Origin: CAVOJY01 sp963696405
GTDB lineage: Bacteria > Chloroflexota > Limnocylindria > Limnocylindrales > CSP1-4
DNA length: 64,000 nt
NCBI GenBank assembly: GCA_963696405.1
Contig: CAVOJY010000007.1
Location: 124,001 to 188,000, forward strand
Direction of reading: 5' to 3'
Positions 51,077 through 61,255 of this stretch are shown piece after piece. Within the stretch, counting starts at the first letter, position 1; each line of letters begins with the position of its first letter. Under the pieces are notes generated by a model, which saw nothing but the letters and a program-made list of their open reading frames with translations, ran no database searches and had not been told where the DNA came from. The position numbers and the translations under genes are program-made.

Positions 51077-52161
51077 GCGGCGAGCTTCGGGTGGCTGCGG
51101 GCGTGCCGGCGGCTGTGAGCACGCTACCGCCCGCCGCGGGCGCGGCCCCACGGCCGTGGGATGGGCTCCCGCGCCTTCGCCTGGCCCACCTGCCGACACC
51201 TCTCACCAGGCTTGACCGGTTCAGCGAGGCTGCGGGTGCGGAGGTCTGGCTGAAGCGCGACGACATCGGGTCGATCGCTCATGCCGGGAACAAGGTGCGG
51301 AAGCTCGAGTTCCTCCTCGCAGACGCGGAAGCCCGCGGGTGCGACGTCGTTCTCACGATGGGCGGGCCGCAGTCGAACCACGCGCGGGCCACGGCGGCAT
51401 ACTGCGCCGGGCTCGGCCTGCGCTGCATCCTCGTCCTGGGGGGCGACGCGCCCACGGAGGAGCTGGGCAACCTGCTCCTCGATCGGCTCCTGGGGGCCGA
51501 GGTGGTATTCGCCGGTGCCCGGGACTTCGCCGGCATCGCCGCGCGGATGGCCAAGGTCGCCGCCGGGCTCGAGCGCGAGGGCGCCCGGCCGTACCCGATC
51601 ACGATCGGCGGCTCCACGGCCCTCGGCGCAGTGGGTTTTGCCGCGGGCTACGACGAGCTGCTGGTTCAGCTCCGCGAGGCCGGTGTGGGGGCGACCGCCA
51701 TCTATCTCGCCTCGGCATCTGGCGGCACGCACGCCGGCCTGGAGGTGGGGCGGCGCCTCGCGGGCGGCGGGCCACCGGTCGAGGGGATCGCCATTCTGAA
51801 GCCGGAGGCGGGCGGGTCCGCCGAGCACGTCGCCGAGCTGGCCGCCGGGTGCGCGATGCTTCTCGGCCGCGCCGAGACATGGACGGAGCGGGAGATCCGC
51901 CTCGATCCGCGCTTCATGGGACCCGGGTACGGCAGCCCGACGCCGGAAGCCTCCGACGCGATCGCGCTTCTTGCCCGTACCGAGGGGATCCTTGCCGACC
52001 CGGTGTACACCGGCAAGGGCCTTGCCGGGCTGCTGGCGCACCTCCGGGAGGGGAGGGCGGTCGGTCCCGTCGCCTTCTGGCACACCGGGGGCGCGCAGGT
52101 CCTGCTGCACCCGAAATACGCGGGACCCGTGCTCGATGCGGTTGCCGCTCGCACGGGCTGA
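51073..52161 (+). CDS. D-cysteine desulfhydrase / ACC deaminase-family PLP enzyme
   Basis: A fold-type II PLP enzyme of 362 residues. The PLP lysine is in HAGNKVRKLEFLLADA, followed by VLTMGGPQSNHARATAAYCAGLGLRCILVLGG, the Ser/Gly loop ASASGGTHAGL, and DPVYTGKGLAGL with FWHTGGAQVLL at the end. These features fit D-cysteine desulfhydrase (D-cysteine to pyruvate, sulfide and ammonia) more than ACC deaminase. ATG overlaps the thrS stop, so it is co-expressed with thrS, an unusual pairing. Confidence 0.87.
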   Translation: MSGELRVAAGVPAAVSTLPPAAGAAPRPWDGLPRLRLAHLPTPLTRLDRFSEAAGAEVWLKRDDIGSIAHAGNKVRKLEFLLADAEARGCDVVLTMGGPQSNHARATAAYCAGLGLRCILVLGGDAPTEELGNLLLDRLLGAEVVFAGARDFAGIAARMAKVAAGLEREGARPYPITIGGSTALGAVGFAAGYDELLVQLREAGVGATAIYLASASGGTHAGLEVGRRLAGGGPPVEGIAILKPEAGGSAEHVAELAAGCAMLLGRAETWTEREIRLDPRFMGPGYGSPTPEASDAIALLARTEGILADPVYTGKGLAGLLAHLREGRAVGPVAFWHTGGAQVLLHPKYAGPVLDAVAARTG

Positions 52162-52254
52162 CACGAGGTTCCGTGCGACAATCGGGCCGCACGACGCGCA
52201 GACCCGCAACGGTGCGAGTCCGGCTCAGTCGCGCGAAGAACGAGGAGGGAAGCG

Positions 52255-52467
52255 GTGGAGATCAGCGCCCGCAACCAGCTGCCGGGCACGGTTCGTTCGG
52301 TCAAGGAAGGCACGGTCATGGCGGAGGTCATCGTCGACGTGGACGGCGGCCACGAGCTGGTCTCGGCGATCACCGCGGAGTCCGCGCGGCGCCTCGGCCT
52401 TGCCCCGGGCAAGCGGGTCATCGCCGTCGTGAAGTCCACCGAGGTCATGATCGCGACCATCGACTGA
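52255..52467 (+). CDS. Molybdenum-pterin-binding (Mop/TOBE) protein
   Basis: A 70-residue single-domain molbindin: SARNQLPGTVRSVKEGTVMAEVIVDVDGGHELVSAITAESARRLGLAPGKRVIAVVKSTEVMIA. Such proteins bind molybdate or tungstate in an oligomer and buffer it. GTG start with GAGGAGGG before it. No molybdate transporter or molybdoenzyme lies nearby. Confidence 0.9.
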   Translation: MEISARNQLPGTVRSVKEGTVMAEVIVDVDGGHELVSAITAESARRLGLAPGKRVIAVVKSTEVMIATID

Positions 52468-52519
52468 GTCACGACTTCGGCGTTCCGCCGCGGGTTTGCC
52501 TCTCGCCGAGGCATGGTGC

Positions 52520-52525
52520 TATAGT
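52520..52525 (+). promoter_or_regulatory. -10 box of the infC operon (TATAGT)
   Basis: TATAGT lies about 95 bases before the proposed infC start, leaving a GC-rich leader of about 90 bases that could fold and serve the autoregulation known for this operon in other bacteria. Confidence 0.5.
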
Positions 52526-52620
52526 CCGCCGGGCGACCGCAGGCCGCTCGGTCGTGCGTGTGCGCGTTCCGAGTCGTGCGGCCGCCGGTTTGTCTCGCAC
52601 CTGGAGCCGAGGGACCTAGC

Positions 52621-53337
52621 CTGAGCCGAGAGCTGCGCATCAACCAGATGATCCGTGTCCCGTCCGTTCGTGTCGTGGACGAGGAGGGGAGCCAGCTCGG
52701 GGTGATGCCCACCTTCGAGGCTCTGCGTCTGGCGCAGGAGCGTGGCTACGACCTCGTGGAGGTCGCGCCTCTTGCGGTCCCGCCCGTCGTCCGCCTCTTG
52801 GACTACGGCCAGTACAAGTACGAGGCGGCCAAGAAGGAGAAGGAGGCGCGGCGCCACCAGCGCTCCGTCGACTTCAAGGAAATCAGGATCAAACCGAAGA
52901 TCGGTACGGGCGATTTCGACACGAAAGTCCGGCGTGCAATCGAGTTCCTCGATGCCGGCGACCGGGTCAAGGTGGCCTGCCAGTTCCGCGGCCGGGAGCT
53001 CACCCACTCGTACCTCGGGCGAGATCTCCTCCTCAAGTTCGCGGACCTGGTCAAGGACCACGGGGCGCTCGAGCGGCAGCCGCTCCTCGAAGGCAAGTCG
53101 ATGTCGATCGTGGTCGCCTCGACCAACCGGCCGAAGGTGGCGCAGGCGGCTCAAGCGGCTTCGGCGGCTCAAGCGGCTTCGGCGGCTCAAGCGGCTTCGG
53201 CGGCTCCAGCTGCGAAGCCCGCCCAGGCGCCGCCGGAATCCGCACCGCCGCCGCCACCGTCCGTGCAGAAGCCGCGGGCCGCACCGCGACCCGCGCCACA
53301 GCCCGCCCCGCCGCCACAGCCCGCCCCAGGAGAGTGA
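52621..53337 (+). CDS. infC: Translation initiation factor IF-3 with Ala/Pro-rich tail and non-standard start
   Basis: The family begins at SRELRINQMIRVPSVRVVDEEGSQLG, but no ATG, GTG or TTG lies at this point. A CTG at 52621 has GAGGGA six bases before it and gives the standard N-terminus; the next standard start upstream (GTG, 52558) would add 21 odd residues. IF-3 genes often use rare starts because IF-3 rejects them, giving feedback control. Both domains are complete (KYEAAKKEKEARRHQR linker; DAGDRVKVACQFRGRELTH). The last 65 residues are Ala/Pro-rich, built partly from an 18-bp repeat. First gene of infC-rpmI-rplT. Confidence 0.9.
   Translation: MSRELRINQMIRVPSVRVVDEEGSQLGVMPTFEALRLAQERGYDLVEVAPLAVPPVVRLLDYGQYKYEAAKKEKEARRHQRSVDFKEIRIKPKIGTGDFDTKVRRAIEFLDAGDRVKVACQFRGRELTHSYLGRDLLLKFADLVKDHGALERQPLLEGKSMSIVVASTNRPKVAQAAQAASAAQAASAAQAASAAPAAKPAQAPPESAPPPPPSVQKPRAAPRPAPQPAPPPQPAPGE
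53146..53199 (+). repeat. 18-bp tandem repeat in the infC tail
   Basis: GCGGCTCAAGCGGCTTCG three times in perfect tandem, coding for AQAASA. A degenerate fourth copy follows. Confidence 0.9.
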
Positions 53338-53342
53338 CCAGC

Positions 53343-53540
53343 GTGCCGAAGATGAAGAGCCACAAGGCAGCCCAGAAACGGTTCGGTGTGACCGGCTCGG
53401 GCAAGGTCATCCGGGTGAAGGCCTGGCGCGGCCACCATCTCGAGATCAAGTCGTCGCGCCGGACGCGCCGGTACGCCGGGAAGTCCCTCGTGGGCTCCGT
53501 GCATGCCGAGCAGGTCCGCCGACTTCTCCCGTACCTCTAA
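53343..53540 (+). CDS. rpmI: 50S ribosomal protein L35
   Basis: 65 residues, PKMKSHKAAQKRFGVTGSGKVIRVKAWRGHH and RTRRYAGKSLVGSVHAEQVRRLLPYL. GTG at 53343 places the standard MPKMKSHKAA N-terminus first; a longer frame begins nine bases upstream. Five bases after infC, 15 before rplT. Confidence 0.96.
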   Translation: MPKMKSHKAAQKRFGVTGSGKVIRVKAWRGHHLEIKSSRRTRRYAGKSLVGSVHAEQVRRLLPYL

Positions 53541-53555
53541 GGAGCGTCCGAGCAC

Positions 53556-53906
53556 ATGGCACGCGTCAAGCGCGGCGTCACCGCCCACAAACGCCACAAG
53601 CGACTCCTGAAGGCCGCCGAGGGGCGGAAGGGCACCCGGTCGCGGCTGATCAGGCCGGCGCGTGAAGCGCTGCTCCATGCTCTCAAGTACGCGTACGTCG
53701 GCCGCAAGGAGCGCAAGCGCCAGATGCGCGCGCTCTGGATCGTCCGGCTGAACGCCGCCGCGCGCCAGAACGGGCTCACCTACGGAAACTTCGTGAGCGG
53801 CCTGAAGGCCGCCGGCGTCGCCCTCGACCGCAAGGTCCTGGCCGACATCGCCGTGCGCGATGCGGCGACGTTCGCCCGCATCGCCGAGGTCGCGAAGACC
53901 CGGTAG
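53556..53906 (+). CDS. rplT: 50S ribosomal protein L20
   Basis: 116 residues, the standard length. ARVKRGVTAHKRHKRLLKAAEG, GTRSRLIRPAREALLHALKYAYVGRKERKRQMRALWIVRLNAAAR and LTYGNFVSGLKAAGVALDRKVLADIAV are family blocks. L20 binds 23S rRNA early in assembly and represses its own operon in several bacteria. Confidence 0.97.
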   Translation: MARVKRGVTAHKRHKRLLKAAEGRKGTRSRLIRPAREALLHALKYAYVGRKERKRQMRALWIVRLNAAARQNGLTYGNFVSGLKAAGVALDRKVLADIAVRDAATFARIAEVAKTR

Positions 53907-53927
53907 CAGCGCGCTCGGGCGGCCGCC

Positions 53928-54964
<1,037 letters not shown>

Positions 54965-54965
<1 letters not shown>

Positions 54966-57442
54966 TGTACGTCCCGCTCTCCTGGCTGCGCGACTACGTC
55001 GACTTCGAACTCGACGCCGAGGCACTTGCGGAGCGTCTCACCGTGCTCGGCATGGAGGTGAAAGGGATCCGCCGGCGCGGTGAGGACTGGCAGGACGTGA
55101 TCGTGGGGGAGCTCCTGGAGGTCGAGCCGGCCCCCGGCACGGCCCATCTCTCGCTCACGAAGGTGCGGGTGGCCGGCGATCAGCCCATCCTCTCGATCGT
55201 GTGCGGCGCGACGAACATCGCGCCCGGCCAGCGCGTGCCGGTGGCGCTCCCCGGAGCCGTGCTGCCCGGGGACCGGCAGATCGAGGTCACCCGGATCGCG
55301 GGGCATCACAGCGAGGGGATGCTCTGCTCGGGTGACGAGCTGCGCATCACCACCGACGCGGACGGCATCCTCATCCTGCCGAGCGACACGCCGCTGGGCG
55401 GGCGCCTCGTGGACCTCTACGGCGACGACGTCCTGGACGTTGACGTCAAGCCGAACCGGGGCGACTGCCTCTCGCTCATCGGGCTCGCCCGCGAGGTGGC
55501 CGCGCTCACCGGCGGGCGCGTCCGATGGCCGGAGATGACCCTCCGCGAGGAAGGGTCCCCGGCGTCCGGGCACGTCGCCGTCGACGTGCGCGACGCGACG
55601 CTCTGCCCGCGGTTCGTGGCCCGCTACGTGGATCGGGTCGCGATCGCCCCGGCGCCGCTCGACGTGCAGGTTCGCCTCACCGCTGCCGGGATGCGGCCCA
55701 TCTCGAACGTGGTCGATGCCTCGAACTACGTCATGCTCGAGATGGGGAAGCCGACGCACACGTTCGACGCGGCGGCCGTGGCGGAGGGACGGATCGTCGT
55801 GCGGACGGCCTTCCCCGGAGAGCGACTCGAGACGCTCGATCACGTCGAGCGCGAGCTGGCGCCCGAAACCCTGCTCATCACCGATCCTCGCGGCCCGATC
55901 GCCATCGCCGGGGTCATGGGCGGGGCCGCCAGCGAGGTGGCCGACACCACGACCGCGGTGATCGTCGAATCGGCCGTCTTCGACCCGGCCAGCATCCGTC
56001 GCACGGCGCAGCGCTACGGTCTCCACAGCGAGGCGAGCTTCCGGTTCGAGCGGGGCCAGGAACTGCGCCTGGCTCGGCTCGGGGCCGACCGCGTGGCGCA
56101 GCTCCTCGTGGCGTGGGCCGGGGGCCGTGTCGCGCCGGGCACAGTCGACACGAACCCGGCGGAGCCGGCGCCGACGAGGGTGCCCTTCCGGCCGTCTCGC
56201 GTGTCCCGGCTCCTCGGGCTCGACCTGGCGGCCGCGGAGATGCGCGAGCTGCTCGCCCGCGTGGAGGTGGCGACGGAGCCGGCCGCCCCGGGCGACGCGG
56301 TCCGGATCGACGCCGCGTCGTCCCCGGTTCCGCTCGACGCGCAGGGCACGGCCGCGGCGCTCGTGGCGATCGTCCCGGCCCATCGCCGGGACCTCGAGAT
56401 CGAGGCCGACGTGGCCGAGGAGATCGCGCGGCTTCGCGGGTACGACACCATCGCCGGCACGCTGCCGCACACGCCGATGCCCGACTACCGGCCCGACCCT
56501 CGACAAATCGTCGACGCGATCCGCGATCTGCTCGCCGGCCGCGGCCTGAACGAGGTCGCGACGCACGGGCTGGTGTCGCCGGCCGACCACGGGCGGCTGG
56601 GGATCGCGGCCGACGATCCGGCCACGATCCGGGTGACGAACCCGGTCTCCCACGACCATTCACAACTGCGTCGATCCATGCTCCCCGGACTTGTGGCCGT
56701 GCTGGTCGAGAACGAGCGCCAGCGGCGGGCGGACCTGGGGATCTTCGAGGTGGGTTCGATCCACCACGTGGCTGGTGGCGAGCCGCGCGAGGATGCGGTC
56801 CTGGCGGTCCTCCTCGCGGGGGACCAGGGAGGCGGGACGTGGAACGCGCCCGCTCGTCCGGCGGACCCATGGGACCTGTTCGGGCTCGTCGCCTGGCTGG
56901 CCGCCCGGCTCGGCGCGCCGCGGCCCGTGGCGTCGCCCTCCGTGGCGCTCCCCGGCGTCGAGCATCCCGGCCGGACGGCCACCCTGGGCATCGCCCTTCC
57001 GTCGGGCGAGTCGGTCGAGCTGGGCCGCATCGCCCAACTCGACCCGCGCTATCTCGACGCGGTCGGCTCGCGCGCCGAGCACGTCGTCGCCGCAACCCTC
57101 CGGCTCGCGGCCCTCCAGAAAGCGACGCCAGGGACAACCCGGTTCGCGCCGTTCGCGCGTGTCCCGCTCGTGGAGCGGGACATCGCGGTGGTCGTCCCGG
57201 AGTCACGGCCGGCGGGCGACGTGGAGGCGGTCATCCGGCGCAGCGCCGGGACCCTCCTGCGCAGCATCAGCCTCTTTGACGTGTACCGGGGAGCGCCGCT
57301 CGCCGACGGCGAGCTGAGCCTGGCCTTCCGGCTGACGCTCCAGGCGGGCGACCGGACGCTCACCGACGCCGAGATCGACGGCCTCGTCGCGGCCGTGGTG
57401 TCGGGGCTCGACCGCGAGCTCGGCGCGCACATCCGCTCCTGA
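54965..57442 (+). CDS. pheT: Phenylalanyl-tRNA synthetase beta subunit
   Basis: 825 residues. N-terminal MYVPLSWLRDYVDFELDAEALAERLTVLGMEV, the tRNA-binding OB fold (VIVGELLEVEPAPG, SIVCGATNIAPGQRVPVALPG), the B3/4 editing domain, B5 domain, catalytic-like core, and the C-terminal FDX anticodon-binding domain (PLVERDIAVVVPE to QAGDRTLTDAEIDG). With PheS it forms the heterotetramer that charges tRNA-Phe. No frame breaks are seen. Confidence 0.96.
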
Positions 57443-57632
57443 GGAGGATGGCCCACCCGGGCCAGACCGGGGGGCCCGGAGGTCGTGCTTGCCGCGCCGC
57501 TCGCGGCGCTGGTAGGCTAGCCGGGCGGTTGAGCGCGGTCCTCGCCTGCGCCGCAGCCGTCGTCATCAACGGGGCGCCACCACGTTCACCGCTGCCGACC
57601 TCCTCCTCGTCATCGTTCTGGCGGGCGCGTTT

Positions 57633-58139
57633 GTGCTCGGCTACATGCAGGGCGCGATCCGCCAGCTGCTGGGGATGGCGGTCGTGGCGGTCGCTTTCGT
57701 GCTGGCTGCCGGGCTCCGCGAACCGCTCGGCAACTGGTTCGCCACCTACTGGACGAGCGTGCCCGTGCAGTTCTCGTGGATGTTCGCGTTCCTGGCCGCG
57801 TTTCTCGCCCTGCTCATCCTGGGGATGATCCTCGTCACGCTGTTCTACAAGCGATCCCGCGTCCTCACGAGGGTTCCCCACGCCGACGAGGTCCTGGGTG
57901 GGATCCTTGCGGTGGTTCTTGCGCTGGCCATCCTGGCCGTGCTCGTCTTCGCCCTCGACAGCTTCTACCGCTACCGCGGCATCCCGATCTCGGGCGGCGA
58001 CGTGGGCTGGATGCGGAGTCTCCACGGGGCCATTGACGACTCGGCCATCGTGAGTGCGCTCCGCGTCTCGTTCATACCGTTCCTCACCACGGCCCTCGGC
58101 CCGCTGCTGCCGGAGGCGGTCCGCCAGCTCGTGCCGTGA
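57633..58139 (+). CDS. CvpA family membrane protein, true start uncertain
   Basis: A membrane protein with four hydrophobic segments. The frame from GTG 57633 reads MLGYMQGAIRQLLGMAVVAVAFVLAAGL; the family start is visible upstream in the same frame (about 57579, TFTAADLLLVIVLAGAFVLGYMQG) but has no ATG, GTG or TTG. A TTG at 57529 follows a TAGGCT box (57513-57518) by ten bases in another frame, so a one-base indel between them is possible. CvpA is linked to colicin V production and purF regulation in E. coli; its basic role is unclear. The stop overlaps the next GTG. Confidence 0.75.
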   Translation: MLGYMQGAIRQLLGMAVVAVAFVLAAGLREPLGNWFATYWTSVPVQFSWMFAFLAAFLALLILGMILVTLFYKRSRVLTRVPHADEVLGGILAVVLALAILAVLVFALDSFYRYRGIPISGGDVGWMRSLHGAIDDSAIVSALRVSFIPFLTTALGPLLPEAVRQLVP

Positions 58140-58816
58140 ACCTCCATCGGCCGCTCCCCCGGGCCTTCTACGCCCGGCCCGCACCCGAGGTCGCCCGTGA
58201 CCTGCTCGGGGCGCGTCTCGTGCACAAGGAGGGAGCGGGGCTCCTCGGCGGGCGGATCGTCGAGACGGAGGCCTACCTCGGGCCCGGCGACCGGGCGAGC
58301 CATGCGCGGTCGGGGCTCACGCGACGGAATCGCCCGATGTTCGGGCCGCCGGGCCACGCGTACGTCTACCGGGTGTACGGCCTCCACTGGTGCCTGAACG
58401 TGGTCACCGGGAGGGACGGGGAGGCGGAGGCCGTGCTCATCCGGGCGGCCCTGCCGCTCCAGGGCGTCGATGAACAGCGCCGGAGGAGAAACCGGCCGAA
58501 CGACCCGGTGGAACGCCTCGCCGCGGGCCCGGCCCGGCTCTGCGAGGCGCTCGGGGTGGATGGTGCCCTCGACGGACACGATCTGACGGCCGGCGAGCGG
58601 CTCTGGATTGCCGCTGCCGACGCGACCGGACAGAACCCGACCCGGACGGCGGTCGAAGGCATCGTGGTGGGGCCGCGTGTCGGCGTGGGCTACGCCGGCG
58701 AGCCGTGGGCCACGCAGCCGCTTCGGTTCGGCCTCCGGGAGCACCCGGCGCTCTCGCGACCCTTCCGTGCCATCCCATCATCGGCCGCCTCCCGCGTGCA
58801 TCCTCGAGCCGGCTGA
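58136..58816 (+). CDS. 3-methyladenine (alkyladenine) DNA glycosylase
   Basis: A 226-residue base-excision repair enzyme of the AAG/MPG family. Motifs: FYARPAPEVARDLLGARLVHKE, GRIVETEAYLGPGDRASHARSGLTRRNRPMFGPPGHAYVYRVYGLHWCLNVVTG with the catalytic Glu in ETEAYLG, and LAAGPARLCEALGVDGALDGHDL. The end is low in complexity. GTG start overlaps the cvpA stop; the stop overlaps mutS2 (TGATG). Confidence 0.92.
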   Translation: MNLHRPLPRAFYARPAPEVARDLLGARLVHKEGAGLLGGRIVETEAYLGPGDRASHARSGLTRRNRPMFGPPGHAYVYRVYGLHWCLNVVTGRDGEAEAVLIRAALPLQGVDEQRRRRNRPNDPVERLAAGPARLCEALGVDGALDGHDLTAGERLWIAAADATGQNPTRTAVEGIVVGPRVGVGYAGEPWATQPLRFGLREHPALSRPFRAIPSSAASRVHPRAG

Positions 58817-61245
58817 TGGACGCGAAGTCGCGGGCGGTCCTCGAGTTCCCGGAGGTGCGCGTGCGGCTGGCAGCCCACGCCAACTTCCCCCCTTCACGCA
58901 GGCTTGCCGAGGCACTCGAGCCGGCCGACGAGCCCGTCATCGTGCGGCGGTGGCTCGACGAGACGGACGAAGCGCGCGCCTTCCTGGCCGAGCACCCCGG
59001 GGCCGGCATCGGCGCGGCGCACGACATCGGGCCGGCCATCGAGCGGGCGGCCCGGGGCGGGCGGCTCGAGCCCGACGCCCTGTACGCCATCCTCGAGACG
59101 CTCGAGGCGGCCGCGCGCCTGGGCGAGAGCCTTGCCGGGGTGCGCCGCCCCAGGCTTCACGAGCTGGGGCGCCAGATCCACGCGGTACCGGCAGTCCAGG
59201 CCGCACTCGAGCGAAGCGTAGACCCGTCCGGAGAGATCCTGGACACGGCCTCGCCGCAGCTCGGCGGGCTGCGGCGGGCGGTTCGGGTGGCATACGACCG
59301 GCTGCGGTCGCGGCTGGAGACGCTGGTCCACGGCAGCGAGTTCTCCGGCGCGCTCCAGGAGCCGCTCGTAACGCTCCGGAACGGCCGGTACGTGCTGCCC
59401 GTGCGCGCCGAGGCGCGCGGGCGCGTGAAGGGGATCGTGCACGACCAGTCGGGGAGCGGGCAGACGCTGTTCGTCGAGCCGCTCGTCGTGGTCGAAATGG
59501 GCAACGCCTGGCGCCAGGCGCAGCTCGCCGAGCAGGCCGAGGTCGAACGGATCCTGGACCAGCTGTCGGCGCTCGTCGGCGCTCACGCGGGGGCGCTTCG
59601 GGCCACGCTCGAGGCTCTCGCCCGGTTCGATTTCTGGGGGGCGAGGGCGCGCCTCGCAGCGGAGATGGACGCCGTCCGTGCGGAGACGGTCGACTCCCCC
59701 GTGGTCGAGCTGCTCGGTGCGCGTCATCCGGGCCTCTCCGGTCGTGTCGTGCCGGTGGACATCCGCCTCGGTGATGGGTACACGGCGCTCGTGATCACCG
59801 GGCCGAACACCGGCGGGAAGACGGTGACGCTTCGGACGCTCGGCGTCCTCGCCCTCATGCACCAGGCGGGGCTCCACGTGCCGGCGCTGCCGGGAAGCCG
59901 CCTGCCGGTGTTCCGCGATGTCTTCGCGGACATCGGCGACGAGCAGTCGGTGGCGCAGTCGCTCTCCACGTTCAGCGGCCACATGAGATCGATCGTGCGG
60001 ATCGTGGGCGAGGCCGGAACGGGCACGCTGGTCCTGCTCGATGAGCTGGGCGCCGGCACCGATCCGACGGAGGGGTCGGCGCTTGCCCGCGCCCTCCTCG
60101 ATCACTTCATCCGGTCGGGAGCGCTCGTCGCGGCGACGACCCACTATGCCGAGCTGAAGACCTACGCCCACACCACGCAGGCGGCCCGAAACGCGTCGGT
60201 AGACTTCGACCTCGAGACGCTCAGCCCGACCTTCCACCTGACCATCGGGCTCCCGGGCACGAGCCAGGCGTTCGCCATCGCCGAGCGTCTCGGCATGCCC
60301 GCCGCGCTCGTGGACGACGCGCGGTCGAGGCTCACGCGGTCGCAGCTCGAATTCGAGGCCACACTCGCGTCCATCAAGGCGGGCCAGGTGGAGATGGAGG
60401 AGGCGCTGGCGCGGGCGGTCGCCGCGGAGCAGAAGGCCCGGGACGCCCTTCGCGAGGCCGAGCGGGAGCGAGTGCGGGCGAAGCGGGCGGCCGCGGAGCA
60501 GCTCGAGCGTGTCCGCGACGACGCCGAGACGATGCTGGCCACGCTCCAGGGCGATATCCGGGATGTCCGGCGCTCACTCGAGCGAGAGACGCTGACCGCG
60601 GCCCGCCTGGACGCCCTCGAGGAGCGCCTCGGGGGCTGGCTTGACCGGCTGCCTCCGCGTGAGGCCGGGCCGGAGGCGCCGGCCGAGACGCCTGCCGCGT
60701 GGCGTGTCGGGATGACCGGCCGGAGCCGAAGCGGCGGATGGGAGGGCCGGATCGCCGCGATCGACCTGGATCGTGGCCGCGCCTCCCTGGAGGCGGGCGG
60801 CATGCGGGTGGAGGTCGAGCTGGACGACCTCGAGCAGTTCCCGGCGTCCGCGGGCACGTCCGCGGCCGCCACCGGCGCCCCAGGCCGCGCCGGTCCCGGG
60901 CGCACCCCGAAGACCGGACGTCGCGGGGAGTACGGGGGAGGGGAGCGCGACGTCGAGTTCCGACCGGCAGCCGGTCCGCCTGGGGCCGGAGGAGCGCGCC
61001 GCGTCGTGCCGCAGTCGCTCGACCTGCGCGGCGCGCGCGTCGACGAGGCCCTTGAGCTCCTCGAGGGCTACATCGATGCCGCCTCGCTCGGCCATGCCGG
61101 CCAGGTCACGGTGATCCACGGCCACGGCTCGGGGGCCCTGCGGGACGCGGTGCGGTCCCGGCTCTCGGCCCATCCCCTCGTGCAGGGCTGGCGTCCCGGC
61201 GAACGCGGCGAGGGAGGCGACGGCGCGACGATCGTCCGGGTCTGA
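58816..61245 (+). CDS. mutS2: Endonuclease MutS2
   Basis: About 809 residues. A MutS-like core and clamp, the ATPase with Walker A TGPNTGGKTVTLRTLG, Walker B LVLLDELGAGTDPTEGSALARAL and TTHYAELK, a long coiled coil (EEALARAVAAEQKARDALREAERERVRAKRAAAEQLE), then the C-terminal Smr nuclease domain (SLDLRGARVDEALELLEGYID, VTVIHGHGSGALRDAVRSRLS). MutS2 suppresses recombination or rescues stalled ribosomes, depending on the species. ATG at 58816 overlaps the glycosylase stop; an upstream extension in frame is antisense-like shadow sequence. Confidence 0.95.
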   Translation: MDAKSRAVLEFPEVRVRLAAHANFPPSRRLAEALEPADEPVIVRRWLDETDEARAFLAEHPGAGIGAAHDIGPAIERAARGGRLEPDALYAILETLEAAARLGESLAGVRRPRLHELGRQIHAVPAVQAALERSVDPSGEILDTASPQLGGLRRAVRVAYDRLRSRLETLVHGSEFSGALQEPLVTLRNGRYVLPVRAEARGRVKGIVHDQSGSGQTLFVEPLVVVEMGNAWRQAQLAEQAEVERILDQLSALVGAHAGALRATLEALARFDFWGARARLAAEMDAVRAETVDSPVVELLGARHPGLSGRVVPVDIRLGDGYTALVITGPNTGGKTVTLRTLGVLALMHQAGLHVPALPGSRLPVFRDVFADIGDEQSVAQSLSTFSGHMRSIVRIVGEAGTGTLVLLDELGAGTDPTEGSALARALLDHFIRSGALVAATTHYAELKTYAHTTQAARNASVDFDLETLSPTFHLTIGLPGTSQAFAIAERLGMPAALVDDARSRLTRSQLEFEATLASIKAGQVEMEEALARAVAAEQKARDALREAERERVRAKRAAAEQLERVRDDAETMLATLQGDIRDVRRSLERETLTAARLDALEERLGGWLDRLPPREAGPEAPAETPAAWRVGMTGRSRSGGWEGRIAAIDLDRGRASLEAGGMRVEVELDDLEQFPASAGTSAAATGAPGRAGPGRTPKTGRRGEYGGGERDVEFRPAAGPPGAGGARRVVPQSLDLRGARVDEALELLEGYIDAASLGHAGQVTVIHGHGSGALRDAVRSRLSAHPLVQGWRPGERGEGGDGATIVRV

Positions 61246-61255
61246 GCCGGGCGAA

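Noticed and set aside
57494..57509. GCGCCG/CGGCGC hairpin after pheT as a terminator.
   Set aside because: Short stem and no T run; may be chance in GC-rich sequence.
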